Program-made: the position numbers and the translations under genes | In this document: piece by piece, positions 1 through 23,963 of the stretch | How positions within the stretch are numbered: the first letter of the stretch is position 1 | How the letters are laid out: each line of letters opens with the position of its first letter | Origin: Volvox africanus | Taxonomy: Eukaryota; Chlorophyta; Chlorophyceae; Chlamydomonadales; Volvocaceae | Direction: 5' to 3' | Length of the DNA: 64,000 bases | Assembly (NCBI GenBank): GCA_030268105.1 | Contig: BSDZ01000094.1 | Span: 3,878,501-3,942,500, forward strand | Notes under the pieces: generated by a model | Database searches by the model: none | Seen by the model: the letters and a program-made list of their open reading frames with translations, nothing else | What the model was told of the DNA's origin: nothing

Positions 1-69
1 AGGGGGGAATACACGGCTTAGCCTGTTCATCGTGTGCACTGTTGTATGTCTGTTGTGTTCGCCTACAAA

Positions 70-145
70 GGCCCAATCGGAAGATGACCATACACCGTCC
101 ATCCTGGATGCTACCCGTAGATACCCAGGATACTACACGCACCTA
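70..145 (-). repeat. Short dispersed repeat, copy 1
   Basis: Read on the minus strand, this segment resembles plus-strand 885-965 and 5327-5398 (roughly three quarters identical by eye). Shared landmarks are the sequence around GTATCCTGGG, then CATCCAGGATG, then CATCTTCC. In copies 1 and 2 the antisense reading carries similar peptides (DDHT, then LD, then TRR). This leaves open whether the repeat derives from a coding exon. Confidence 0.5.
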
Positions 146-884
146 CCCTCACTCGAGCTAGCAAGGGCACACAAATCTCAGTATGTCTCTATGTATGCAT
201 GTAACAGGCTGGAAATCTTGTACGTATCACATTTTTGTGATCACATGACCTTCCAGAGTGTCAAGAGGGATGCTGAAGGGTAACACATTTTTTAACATAG
301 AGGATGAGGGCCAGGTTGTTATGGACCTTGGCACTGGTGCCCAGCACTGGCACTTGTGTATCATGATCATGATAATAATGTCTAATTCAGACGTTAACAC
401 ACGAACTCTTTCTTAGAGCATGATAAAACGGCAAGCCTATCTGAGAAGCCATGGATGCCATTTGTTAAGATGGAGAGGGAAGCTGTAGTAAGTTGAGAGC
501 CGTAAAGGCCTCTCAAGATGCTGACAGGGTGAGTCTGCACCTTGATGTCATGCTGGTGTGTGGGCCGTACATGTACGACTATTACACATTTGGAAGAGAT
601 CAGAAAGCGGAAATATATCATGAAGAAAATGACATGCTTGGGTAGCCTCTCTGGCCAGTCTGGCGACCAGCTTGTTGGTGCACAGACAGTGCACAGTGAT
701 GGCTCCAATGCATACATGAAATTTGTGCCCCTGGCTCCAGGATAACACCACCACAAGTATCTACAATAAGGACCACCCAAGACTAGACCTAGGATCGCCT
801 GCGCCTTGACAGTGTCCCCCTTCATGCGCCCGGGCGAATTATCTTGATGCCTGGCAACATTTGCATGCAGGAGATAGACGAATA

Positions 885-965
885 CAAGCCAAGGGATGCT
901 GTAGTATCTTGGGGTGTCTACGGGTAGTGTCCAGCATGAACCTTGTATGGTCATCATCTGGTCAG
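885..965 (+). repeat. Short dispersed repeat, copy 2
   Basis: Same element as the minus strand of 70-145, so the two copies form a diverged inverted pair about 740 bases apart. The alignment spans the GTATCTTGGGGTGTCTACGG region through CAGCATG to the ATGGTCATCATC region. The divergence indicates an old event. Confidence 0.5.
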
Positions 966-1435
966 GCCATTGTTTAGGTGGACACAACTGAGATACACCA
1001 ATGGGTTCCATTTGTCCACTTCTATGTCCATCGAGAGCATGAGGAGAATGATACCCACCCTGTAGCTAGGAGCCAACTGTAGGATGCAGGTTTCTAGGAC
1101 GCTTAGGGCTTGCTGTAGGTGTTCAATCTTGGGATGTTAGCTGATTAAGGAGACTGATGGTGGGCATCGCCTATCTCTTATCAGGCAGTTTGAGTTGACG
1201 GAGCCCCTTGAGCGAGCCCCGCCCCGCCCTGAGTGCCTGGTGTTGGTACTGGCCGTCATCGCTGTGTTGAGTAGTGCTGCCATACCGTGTTTTATTTACC
1301 CAGGTTAGCTAACACCAGCATGTAGGATCGGCCTAGCTAGGATCAATGCTGGTCTTCTTAGGCACTACCCGTGTTTCTCACCATGCACACACACACACAC
1401 ACACACATGTCCGTGCATCCATTTCACATGCGCAC

Positions 1436-12924
<11,489 letters not shown>

Positions 12925-15900
12925 GATGATTTCGACAGGTTTCTACCCGAACAGGACGTTACTTGATTCACACAGTAGTGGTCGCCAAATCCCTTGGATG
13001 GGTGGCGTACGTAGTTAGTCGAATTGGTGACCCTCAACAAATGACACTAGCCAACACAGTACACAGATAGAACCTTGCTGCGAATGGACTTCCAGCAGCA
13101 GCAGACCTGCATATTTCATGCGCGCAATAATCGCGATAAAACAATCATGGAATATAGGCACGTATATCTATCAGCAAAGGAAATTATTACAGAGATCACT
13201 TACCCGTGACCAATATACTTATTCCTGTAATACGATACTGCTGTTGTGAAGGCGAGCGAGTAGTGGATACCTGCAGGCGCGTCGGTGCTCGCTTCAAACC
13301 TAAACAGTATGCATCCCCTCAGCACAGCATCCTTGCTCAAAACTCGCATGCAACCGACATGCGCATACCTGCTGCTGCCTCGGAACCGCCTTCAATGCAG
13401 ATGGCACATTGAAGCTAGGGAAGAAGCAAGGGAAGGAGCACGCACGGCGGCTTGCCAATTAAACCGACGAACTAGCTATGGGTTGATGCCCAATAACCAA
13501 GGCTCGAAGTGAGGCGTATATACCTGGGCGAAAGGTACGATCAATACGGCGGCGGCAGGGAACTACCAGGCAGGTGCAAGGCTCGAATCGAAGACTGGTC
13601 GATGGCCCGTCTGTCGTACAATCTTACATACCTGCCTGCTATCGTCGTTCCAATAACCCCATCTCATTCGTGCTTACATGGCAAACAGATGACCTGCTGT
13701 TGTGTCCCATCGCCAATTAAATGCTCAAGATGCTAAGGGCTATAAATGACTTGGAATGGTCAATCCAGAGCGCAATGATATGGTGTACATATTCATTTTA
13801 TATACCTGGCACATTGACATGCAGCCGAACGCGTCATGTAATCTACATCATGATGGCGGACGGCGGGCCTCTCGAACTCCTTCGTTTACGTAACAAACAG
13901 CGAGAAGTCCATGCTCCACACAAGTACTGCTCGGCAACGATTGGCTCGCTCGTCCCACGGAAAGAGGGACGTAACCTTATAAGTGCTCGAGTCAAAAGCG
14001 ATATTAATCATGAAAAAGTTTGTGTATTTGCGTGAATATTCATTCTGCAGATGGGGAGGGAGGTATGGTGGGTGTTACACTGTGAACTATTCCTGCAAGG
14101 ACGAGCGGGTATGCATGCATGTATGTATAGAGTTAGGAATAATCCCCGCTTATGTTCTTGAAGATCTTGGAAGACGACTTCCAAATGGTGCCAAAATAGT
14201 TTTATATTTTGATATAATTGCCGGTGCGTCTGTTGGAGGAATCTTCGCAATTTTATAAAGAGTCCAATCACAACCAACGTAATGACAACTGCTTACGAAC
14301 TTGAAAGAGATAGGGTTTTTCCTTTAAAACTGATAAGGGCCAAAAATGAACCTAAATATGATTGCTTGAAGAAAGATTTGATGTATGCATCAGCTGCAAT
14401 TCGAACTTATCTTCCCCCAGCACTTTTGGCTAGTAACATTCTGACATTAATTCTTGTCGATGTTATAGCAGCTATATATTTATGTATTTTAGGTATTACG
14501 CTGCGGGCGACTTACCCTGAAAGGACACGCACCGACGAAAATAAGTATATAAGCATTAGCACAGTGCAATTGTAACAGAAATGGCAATGGCTTTTGTTCC
14601 GAGAGCAACAACTAATAGGGCAAGTCAGCGGTACTCGGGAGAATGTTGTCGACTGGTGCTTTCGGGCAGTGATTATATAAACCTCCATAGAATTAATCAA
14701 ATAATTAATTGATCGGTTTCTTCAAGAATAGGAAGTCCACTTTGCCCTTTTCGTCCAGACATCCCACTCGTCCCCTGCACTTCGCGGGTGCTGAAGTCCA
14801 ACCTGCGCTCAGGGCCCTCCTGCTGCAGCCCAGTGCACCTACTAATTTCTGATGTTTGACAGCACACTTTGAGCTTGGAAGCCGTGGCTGAAAGGCCTCC
14901 ATGGCTTCCAAAGTGTGAAAAGCAATACGAGCAGGCTCTCTAATTTGCAGGTAGCGAATTCCGGCAGCGCGTATTCCTCCATAAAACGCAAGTTGTATTA
15001 CCCATACAGAAAGCTGATTCTATACCATATTCGTATACCTTGCCATCATGGTGAACGAAGCAGATGTGAAGGCCCATCAGGCCAACACGCGCACGCGCGC
15101 ACGTCGATGGAGGTTTGTTCACTCACTACCGATCCCTCGCGAGATGGTTTTATGATGATATACCCAGTTAATCAAAGAAATTCTTCCATCCATGTAGCTA
15201 GTTTAGATTTTACTCAGTTCATTTCAAGCAATGTCCTTGGCTCATCATACATTCGATCCGGCCTACGGTGGGCGGCGATGATTTCATCGATTACCGTTTC
15301 ATTACTTCTTGCTCGTAAATGAATCAAGAACTTTTACGTCCAGTATCCATCGTATCGACGCAAAAACGTTTCTGTGCCGTTGGTGTCGCATTCACAGTCC
15401 AAGATACGTGCTGGCTCATGTGTTGCGTGCTACCCGCTACGCGTTATCGCGTCTGCGCTGTGCACGTTTTCCCGTTCATAAATCAATTGAAGCCTCAAAC
15501 AGGACGATGAGGACATTATTATGTGCGCTAATTTGCTACTACACCAAGCACACACGCACTGTCATCGCTATAAACCCTTCATCCACGATGATCCTTCGGC
15601 CATCATTAGTGGTCCCAGTCCAGGCACAAATTTGACAACCATCACGTGGATTGGAGATGTGCTGCCCTGCCCGTCATATATTAAAGAGATTCAGTTTATC
15701 ATGGAATACACGCTCTGCTACCCACCCACCTACCGCTATAGAATGTAGCTGGCAGCAGCAGAATGATATCTAGCATGGCAAATTCCTCCCTGGTAAACTT
15801 GCTGCTCGCCGGCAATCGACTACGTACGTATGCGTGTGCTCCCTCTGTTTCATTCCGCATTCACACGGTTTGTTCGCACAGAATATTTTCTTGTGTTCAT

Positions 15901-17377
15901 TTTTATTTGCACGTGACGTGTTATAATTAAGTTGATTAGTTCGTTCAGACTCGCAAACCTAGATCCGAGACCAAGTGACTTTAATGTACGGAAATTATGT
16001 GCAAGCGAGCTAATGGCGGCTCAAGCAACTTTGCTCCTTTATCCTTGTAACGAATACGTGGTGTAGATCCATTTATTTCTAACATGACGCACCGCCAGTA
16101 ATGCTCCGCTGAATCATGACATTATGTTTTCTAAGGGTGTAGTTGTCCTTTTGTCGCTAATAATTGCGAACCCGATGAGAGTGTGGACAACTGTGCAACT
16201 CCCGTCGCAAAAAATCTTCCAGTGTTCGACCAAGCAGAGATAGCATTCCATAGGTTACAGCGTATAATTGCATCTCGCGACACGTGACCCTACGTGACAT
16301 CCCGCGCGGCTCCCTATCCGAATTTGGCGGTTCATGTATTGGGTCGATGGCCGTTGAGATAAAAGATCGCCCAACAAGCAGCAGATTGCCCACACGAGGC
16401 CACCTCGCCGCACAAGTGCGGTTTGAGCGACAAGAAAGCGATTTGACGTCACCAGGTTGCCACGATATCGACCAACACATTATCGAAAAAGTCAAGAGTG
16501 TCTAAAACCCCACCAAACCCACACCAAGAGCGTGGTTCCCTGGTTGCATCCCGGACCTGAACTAAATGAATGAAGGACAGAGCATCACAACGTACTCGGG
16601 CCCCCGCCCTCCACTTTGCACATGTCCAGAGTCGCTTCATCTTCTGTATGCCATGGACCAACCGCCACACCTCCCTGGCCCCCTTCAGCCGGGAGGGGCG
16701 GAAAAAGCTGCCACGACAAAGCAGCCCCGCGCCACGACCCAAGCCGCCACCTTTTTGTTCCCCCATCTGACACACGGCACGCAACGCAGAATACGGTCGC
16801 GTTGAGCGCCATATGCCCCTGACGTACCGCATGAAAATGTGCACTGCCACATTGGCATGCGTTTGCTGTCGTCTCTCTTCTCGTGATACCGCCGGATGTG
16901 AAGATGTAAGAGATATGGTGCCAGAACAAAATTTGAGCACCCCGTTGTCACCCTCGCCATCCTCGCCGTCCTGAATCCCTTGTTGTCGTCATCCCAGGGT
17001 ACCGCCTATCGCTACCCCTCTCTCTTGGTGTCCTTCAGGTATTCATTAGTCTGTGGAACCCTCATCGTTATCATCCTTATTGGCTGCGTCCCCAGCCGGA
17101 CATCACCCCGTTGCCGATTACCCCGTCAGCCCGTCGGCCCGTCAGTCAGTCACCCATCTCACCTCTCTCACGCTCTTTCCCACGATGCTCTCGAGACAAA
17201 CACATGCCCCTCATAACCCGCCCGTACGCCCGCCAGTATCTCCCAAAATAAAAGAAAAGTTAAAAGCCTCTCCTGTTATCTGGTTGGAACAATTAATGTG
17301 GCACTATGATATTTTTTAGTTGGAATTGGACAGTTCGGGGATCGAAATTCATTCTATCCCATCCTGTAGCCATCAAT
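12925..17377. other. Intergenic region between the Hint gene and ABCF2
   Basis: Apart from the patatin-like remnant at 14.1-14.6 kb, I recognise no gene. Several open frames of 60-160 codons occur on both strands (for example 16449-16940 minus and 16284-16505 plus). None shows a family motif or convincing splice partners. Confidence 0.4.
14110..14576 (+). pseudogene. Patatin-like phospholipase remnant
   Basis: The frame ending at 14258 reads LGIIPAYVLEDLGRRL, then FDIIAGASVGGIFAI. This matches the patatin N-terminal block with the GxSxG nucleophile elbow (GASVG). After a stop, the frame from 14282 reads TTAYELERDRVFPLKLI, AKNEPKYDCLKKDL and ASAAIRTYLPPALL, as in the later patatin core. It then reads ILVDVIAAIY where an active patatin has the catalytic Asp-Gly-Gly/Ala motif, and ends with DENKYISIST. 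The region between the two blocks (about 100 residues in the family) is missing and the Asp motif is degraded. The upstream glycine-rich oxyanion loop is not seen. A spliced gene with a missed exon is a weaker alternative. Confidence 0.7.
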
Positions 17378-20300
17378 TTACTTCTTGCCAGGTACCCCCG
17401 ACAGGCCCATCTTCTTGGCCAGCAGGGCCTTATAGTCCCGGATATCGCCTTTCCATACTGTAACCTGCGACAAGGCGGGTGGAGAGGGGTGTGGGAGGAT
17501 GGGTGGAAACTGATGAGGCTTGTTTGTAAGGTAGGGGGTACGTCACAATCCAGTTGCGGCGATTTGTGTGATGTACACCATCCTCATCATCTTCATCATA
17601 CCATATATCGGTAAGTCCATCCGTTACGTCTCACCGTCTTCTTCTCACAGACCCAGATCTCTTTGGCAACCTGGTCAATCAGCCGGAAGTCGTGACTGAC
17701 GAGCACCATCCCGCCATCGTACCTTCGTACGAAAGTTGCAGTACGACAGCATCACATGTGCAAGGGGAAAGGAGCAGTCGCAAGGAGAGTTGATGACGAG
17801 GAGGCAGTGAGCCATCCTGGAGATTGATGCCCAGTTGTATTATACCGATTGCCCTACCGATGAAGCTTCTCGCAAGGGGGAGGCGGTCAGTTGGGGTTCC
17901 GTGTCGGGACTCACACACACGCACACATACATACAAACACACAAGTCTCCATCTGTCATCCTCGTCAGCCGCTTCAGCACCGGATTGCGGCACGCACTCA
18001 CACTCCACACGTACCGCTTGATGGCGTCTGCGAGTGAGTCGATGGCCTCAATGTCCAGGTGGTTGGTGGGCTCATCCAGCAGCAGCAGGTTGTTGTTCTT
18101 CATGCACCTGGAGAGTACAGATTCGGCAGCGAGCGTGTGTGTATGTTTGGTGTGCACAACTGCGCATATAAACGTTAGGCCGTTACAAGTGGGCCTTACG
18201 ATGCTGGGTAAGGGACGAAATGATGCCATGTAAGATTGAAGTGATGCGGGATGACACACCCCCTCGTCCGGGAAGCCCTGCCTCACATGCTCCCCACCAG
18301 CTCATGTTCATGTACCCCCATCCCACTACGACCCCACATAACCCCACCCCACCCCACCCCGACCCTACCCTACCCTTTATCATGCAAACACAAACAGAGC
18401 CCCATTCCCCTCCCCCTCCTCTCCGCATCCACGCCCATACCCCGCAGAATGCACCCCACCGCCCACGCACCGCCCCTCCGTACATCATTGCAAAGACCAG
18501 GCGGCTCTTCTGTCCCTCGCTCAGCATGCCGATCTTGGTGGTCTGCAGCCGCCCGCTGACACCGAACCGTCCGAGGTAGGCCCGCCACTCGTCCTCCTCT
18601 CTCTTAAACGTGGCTGAAGGAGCGGGAGGGAGGCGGCGCGGGAGGCTGAGTCGGGGCAGTGCGAGCTGAGCAGCGGGTTGCCGGTAGCAGCATAACGAGA
18701 TGGGCGCAGTGGGAGCCGCCAACCGAACATGCACTGGTAATTAAACAAATCAGTATATATACATATATAAAATCATAAATGGGTGTGTGTAAGAAGGAAA
18801 ATATTAAATAAGTAACAAAAAATAACTTGAAGGTATCCCCCGTCTCCCTGTCCCGTCTCCCTCCCTGCCTTCCTGGCGACGCGACTTACGTCCATTGGGG
18901 TACGTGCTCTTGAAGAACTCCAGAACCGTCTTATCGGCGTCCAGCTGGTCCACCGAGTGCTGGTGGTAGCGGCCGATGGACAGATGCGGGTGGCGGGTGA
19001 CGGTGCCCTTGCTGGGAGTCAAGTCGCCCGTCATCAGCTTCAGTAGCGTCGACTTGCCTGAGGAGAGGGACACGAGGGGGCGACGAAGGGGGACGAGCGT
19101 TGGGGGATGGGGGATGGGGGACGAGCGTTGGAAGATGGGAGATGGGGGATGGGGGAAATTGCGCAAAAGGAAAGGAAGAGGTTCGTTTCTGACTGAAGTG
19201 AACGCATAAATGATGTACGACCGCAGACCCCGCAACCTCCACTCATCCACCTTCACCCGAGTGGCCCTGTGTGCCCTAAAACCCTCACCCGCGCCATTGG
19301 GTCCGACCAGCGCCACGCGGGAGTCGCAGTCGATGCCGAACTCCAAATCCTGTGATGGTTGACAGTTAGGTGGTAATTGGTCGCGGAGCAAGCGTGCAGC
19401 AATACCCAAGCATGGCAAAGCACAAGACACTGCTTCCGACGGGTCGTCATGCCAATTCCACGGGGACTTATTTCCCACGACTCCCACGATGGGTGGTGTT
19501 TGGGTTTGGATGAAAGAGCGAAGCACAGGGACAGTGGGGTTGTGCGGCTCACCTTATAAAGGTACTCTTCGGGTTTGCCAGAGTAGGCGAATGACACGTT
19601 GATGAAGGGGAGCACCGGGGGAGGCAGCTTCGCGCACTCGGGGAAGGAGAACTGGGCGAGGAGGAGGGAGGGGGGAGGGGGGAGGGGGGAGGGGGGAGGG
19701 GGGAGGGGGGAGGGGGGAGGGAAGAACGGGGGAGGCGGGAGGAGAGGGGGAGGGTTCGGTCAGAGAACCGTTACAAGGGTCGGGTGCGAGAGAGGGGTTT
19801 GGAGGGGGATCGTAAAATAAAGAGAACGTGTGTGTATTTGTTGGTTTACGGAAAGGTACGGAAATGAAAATGATACATTCGACGTCCGCCGCTCCCGTGT
19901 GCTCCGCTACGGACTTAGGCTTACTGAGCCCCCTGAGCCCGGGCGCCCCGCCCACCTGGAACGTCTTCTCCCGCTGCACCGGCTTCGTGAGGCCCGCCTC
20001 CTCCATCTTGTCTAGGATCTTCTGCTTGCTCTTAGCCTGCTTCACCAGGTTGGCGTATGTGCCTGCATCGGGCCAGGGGTGGGGGGGGAGACGAAGGAGT
20101 GCGGGCGAGGGGTCAGGGCCGGGATCTTAGGGGGGGATGGCCGGGGGGGGCGTGAGGAAGGGGGAAATGTGGGTGTGTTGACTTGGCGGTGGCCGGAAAC
20201 CTAGGGCTGTGTAGATCTCCCCTTCTCTCTCCATGCCCTTCTCCCCTTCTCTCTCCCTCTCCTTCTCCCCTTCTCTCTCCCTCTCCTTCTCCCCTTCTCT

Positions 20301-21871
20301 CTCCCTCCCCTTCTCCCCTCCTCTGTCCCACTTTTCCCCCTCCCTTCGTCTCACCGCAGCTGGCAATAAACTCCTTGATGTGTTTGATGTCCTCCTGCTC
20401 CTTCTGGTACTTCTTCATCTGCACCACCTCGTTCTCCGCCACTGTCTTCACAAACGTGTCGTAGTTTCCTTTTTGGGGTGAAGCAGGGAGAAGCACAGGA
20501 AGAAGGGTTGGAGATACGCACAACTGCACTTCACAACTCACAAGTTTAAACAGCAAACCCCTCCCCTCCCCTCCCCTTGACCGACTCAATTCCTGCACCT
20601 GACACAGAAGGCATATACACACACATACACATACACGCTCATACATCCATACACACACATACATATACACGCACACAAACGTACACGCACTCGCATGCCG
20701 TCTTAAAACGTCCGCCATTACCTGTGTAGTAGGTGAGCTTCTGCTGGGTGAGCCAGATGATGTGCGTGCACACTCCGTTGAGGAAGTCCTGGGGGGGGGA
20801 GGGGTCGGCGGGAAGGTAGAGGGCCAAAACGCTGGTTGAGGGGCAGTCAGGGAGGTTAGGAGGTTTGGGCGGGAAAGCGGGACCCTCCACTGACACGCTG
20901 ATCCACCCAACCTTCTTGTCCTCTGGGACGAGACGCTGACGAGAGCACCTTATGCCACGACGTCTAAAGATCCTCCTCTTTCCGTACGTCCGTTCGACCT
21001 TACCTGCGAGTGGCTGATGACCACCAGGCACTTGTTGTAGTTCTTCAGGTACTCCTCCAGCCACACACAGGCCTCCAGGTCCAGGTGGTTCGTCGGCTCG
21101 TCCAGCAGCAGCAGGGTGGGGGCCGCGAACAAGGCGCGGGCCAGGGCCACACGCATGCGCCAGCCACCTGTCGAGAGGGGTGTGGGAGGAGGTTAGGAAG
21201 GAACGAGGGGCGGCAGGAAAGGGGTAAAACGTAGCAGTTGGGACGGGACGCCGAAGCTTCGGGAAGGCTCAGAAAAAAGAGAGGGCGAGAGGAAAGGGGA
21301 TAACGCTGAGGACAAAAAAAACGAGGCGGTAAAGAAAGAATGAAATTACGTACCAAATACACCAAATCAGGAGAAAGGTCGGGACTGGTACGGGGCTGAC
21401 ATACTCAGCACCACAAACTCGCCTTTTGCCAACAGGTCTGGGACAGCGTATTGCCTGCCTATACTGGCTAACCTTTCCCTTGCCACTTCGCCCGTCTTCC
21501 ACAGGTCAAAGTGGCAGATTTGCAGATGCAAATACAAAGACAAGCAGAGCAAGGAACCCAACCTCCATCACCCTCCAGAACTCGTCACTGCTCGCTATCT
21601 CGCACCGACCAGAGAGATCTTTTGTCTTGCGCTGCTGGAAGGCGGGTGAGAAGCCCAGGCCGTGAAGCAGCTCCGCAGCGCGGCTCTCAAAGGTAGCGGG
21701 ATCCAGCTCGTCAATCCTATCGTACACAGCCTCCAGCCGCTCGTCCTCCGGCCCCGACGTGGTCATGATCTCCTCCTCCAGGGCGTGTAGACGTGTCAGC
21801 TCGGCCTGAGGGGCGGCAAAGTGCGCGTGTTTGTGTTTGTCTGATGTAAGGTTTCAGCTAAGAGCACTTTG

Positions 21872-21909
<38 letters not shown>

Positions 21910-23963
21910 TCCTGAGAAGCCAATAGACGTTGGACACGGCCGTACATTAGCGCGCGCACACACACACACACGTGCACGCTATGGCACATGTCAAAGGACG
22001 CGTTGCATGGTGTAAGGCCAACCGCCCCCTTCGCCTCATAACCCTGAACACAAAGAGACAGATCGACGGACGGACAGACATACAAAGAGGCATCCCCCCC
22101 GTCTTCCTGCGCAGTCCCACCTGGATGTGGTCGATGACTGCCTGCAGGGCGGTGCGGTCCGAGGGCTCCGCCTCCTGATCCAGATGGTAGATGTCCAAAT
22201 GGTCTGGAATGGGCACCTGTCCGCACCGGGGGGTGGTTGAAGGCCGCCCACATGCACCCGACTGAATATGGCCCCAACTCTCATCACCAGGATTATTGGT
22301 GACAACAAGAATGACTATGATTATATATCATAGTCATTCTTGTTGACACTTCCCATAATACTGATAAAAAGTTATCATGATGGTTGTGGTGATGGTGATG
22401 CGGTGATAGTGATGGTGGTGGTGAAGATGGTGGTGAGGGTGAGGGCGATGGTGATGATGGGGATGCTCCCTCTATGCCGTTCCTCCGCCGCACCTCACGC
22501 CTGGCGATGCACTTGAGGAAGTTGGACTTGCCGCTGCCGTTCTGGCCGATCAAGCCGTACCGGCGGCCGATGGTAAGCTCAATGGAGCAGTCCTTGCGGA
22601 GAGAAGGCGAGCAAACAAGAGCGCCATGAACGTATAAGAAGAATTACAATGCTGTTAGGACCCACAACGGACCCGTGGGTCGCAGGAAGCCTCTCACAGG
22701 CGCATTCGTACACTCGACCAACAGGCTGTTGCCTATCCGCCCCTCGGGGCTCATCGCCGCGAGGCGGCAAGTCAGGACAAGACGGTGTCCAAGCCAGAAA
22801 CTTAGACGCAAACGGCAGATCCAAGGGGCTAGGAAGGGGCAAGGAAGTCGCTAACATCCGGGCTGGGGGCGATAGCCCAACGGGGTCACCAGACAACGGG
22901 GGGGGGAGCCGAGTACTCGGAAGAAAAGCAGCCAGGATGGCGGGAATGACTAGCTCGCTCAAGGGTGAGTTTGAATGACTTGCTGGAAATACGCTTCTCA
23001 ACCAAATCTACCTCGCGATCCTTATTTGGCTCTGGATCTAGACATGGATCTGGATCTAACCTGGATCAGTTCGCAGCCGTTGAGGCCCATTGAGAATCCG
23101 TCAATCTTGATGTCGCGAGCGGTGGGTCGGGACACGAGCACGCCCGTCACGGTGCGAGTGGAGTAGACCTCATCTGCCGCCGCGGCGCCCTGGGAAGCCA
23201 GGGAGGCGCTGCTGGCGGCGGTAGGCATGCTGGCCGTACTCTGTCGTACATCGTTACATAGGAAAGGATGGCAATGTGGAGCCAATGAAGAGAAACCATG
23301 AAACCAGCAAAGCGGTTTGGCGATGGGTATAGAGAACTGAATGAGGAGGAGGGGGGACGGTCGCGGATGAAGGTGCACTGCCGACAGAGGCGAGTTATCC
23401 GCGGCATAGAGTCCACATGCGACGAACGGCGTGGTGGTTACCTGATATCATAATTTCATGTAATTTGGTTAAAATTACTCAGGCGCTTGCGCCGATGCTC
23501 TCTTTACCCTTGGACATGCACAATTGCCCGTCAACGAACTACTAGGCTGCTTGACATTCTGCTGGTGACGAACTCTTGCTACACAATCTATTACAACAGC
23601 AGTCAGAATTTTGTTTTCTTCACATAAGTTGGGTGAAAACAGCTCCTGATAAGCATTGTTACAGCATGGGCACCATCTGCTTCGAACCGCATGGTTTGTC
23701 CAACTCCACTGGCCGAATTTCAGTAATATATTAGATTGAATTCATGTGTACCAAAGTGGGCCCTTAACTGCTGGCCGCCGCGCCGACGACTGTCCAGTTA
23801 CCCGTGCACCGGCGGCTGTTATCTCTCGAGGCACGTCCCTCACGCCAAGGACAGTCCGAAGCTGCTCTCCTGGTACAGAATAACTTACTGCGCTTTTGCT
23901 CATCTTCCCGCCAGCGGCCTTCTTCTTGTCCGCAAGCGCTTTCTTTGTCGCCGCGCTAGGCAT
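17378..23963 (-). CDS. ABCF2: ABC-F family ATPase, ABCF2 (GCN20-like) type
   Basis: Exons: 23963-23889, 23240-23061, 22592-22494, 22216-22121, 21805-21610, 21167-21004, 20788-20722, 20468-20355, 20062-19956, 19651-19553, 19349-19289, 19057-18890, 18613-18484, 18107-18015, 17722-17635, 17464-17378. They sum to 1,824 nt (607 codons plus TAA), all GT-AG and in phase. The Lys/Ala-rich start [20 protein letters not shown] matches the family's basic N-terminus. There are two ABC modules. The first has Walker A GQNGSGKS (101-108), signature LSGG (214-217) and Walker [14 protein letters not shown] (from 234). The second has GPNGAGKS (415-422), signature LSEGQ (506-510) and [13 protein letters not shown] (from 526). 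No membrane segments are present, as expected for soluble ABC-F proteins acting at ribosomes. The length is close to animal and plant ABCF2, and the order of all blocks is conserved. The precise substrate is not shown by sequence. Confidence 0.96.
19660..19728 (+). repeat. G-rich heptamer array in an ABCF2 intron
   Basis: (GGGGGGA)n on the plus strand. On the gene's own strand it is a C/T tract just upstream of the acceptor for exon 19651-19553, so it acts as, or extends, the polypyrimidine tract. G-runs of this kind can form quadruplexes in vitro; nothing here shows that they do. Confidence 0.9.
20219..20322 (+). repeat. 24-bp pyrimidine tandem repeat in an ABCF2 intron
   Basis: Units of CCCCTTCTCTCTCCCTCTCC plus CTTCT-type sequence repeat about four times with minor changes. 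They lie in the intron between exons 20468-20355 and 20062-19956. Confidence 0.85.
21870..21906 (+). repeat. (GA)n microsatellite
   Basis: GAGAGA run in the ABCF2 intron upstream of exon 21805-21610. Confidence 0.9.
22303..22345. repeat. Perfect 18-bp inverted repeat (hairpin) in an ABCF2 intron
   Basis: Arm 22303-22320 (CAACAAGAATGACTATGA) is exactly complementary to 22328-22345, separated by a 7-base A/T loop. It sits in the intron between exons 22592-22494 and 22216-22121. The perfection contrasts with the degenerate triplet repeats beside it (GATGGT-type, about 22378-22465). Confidence 0.95.

Larger units (their letters stand above)
1..1435. other. Region downstream of last supported Hint-gene exon
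   Basis: No exon can be supported with confidence. The minus strand holds open stretches (for example 394-1011) that could include terminal exons of the Hint gene, but none shows a family motif or a convincing splice pair. A CA dinucleotide run lies at about 1386-1408. Two copies of a short dispersed repeat lie here in opposite orientation (about 70-145 and 885-965). Confidence 0.4.

Noticed and set aside
16449..16940. 163-codon minus-strand frame
   Set aside because: No family motif, arginine/tryptophan-rich mixed composition, and competing open frames on the other strand.
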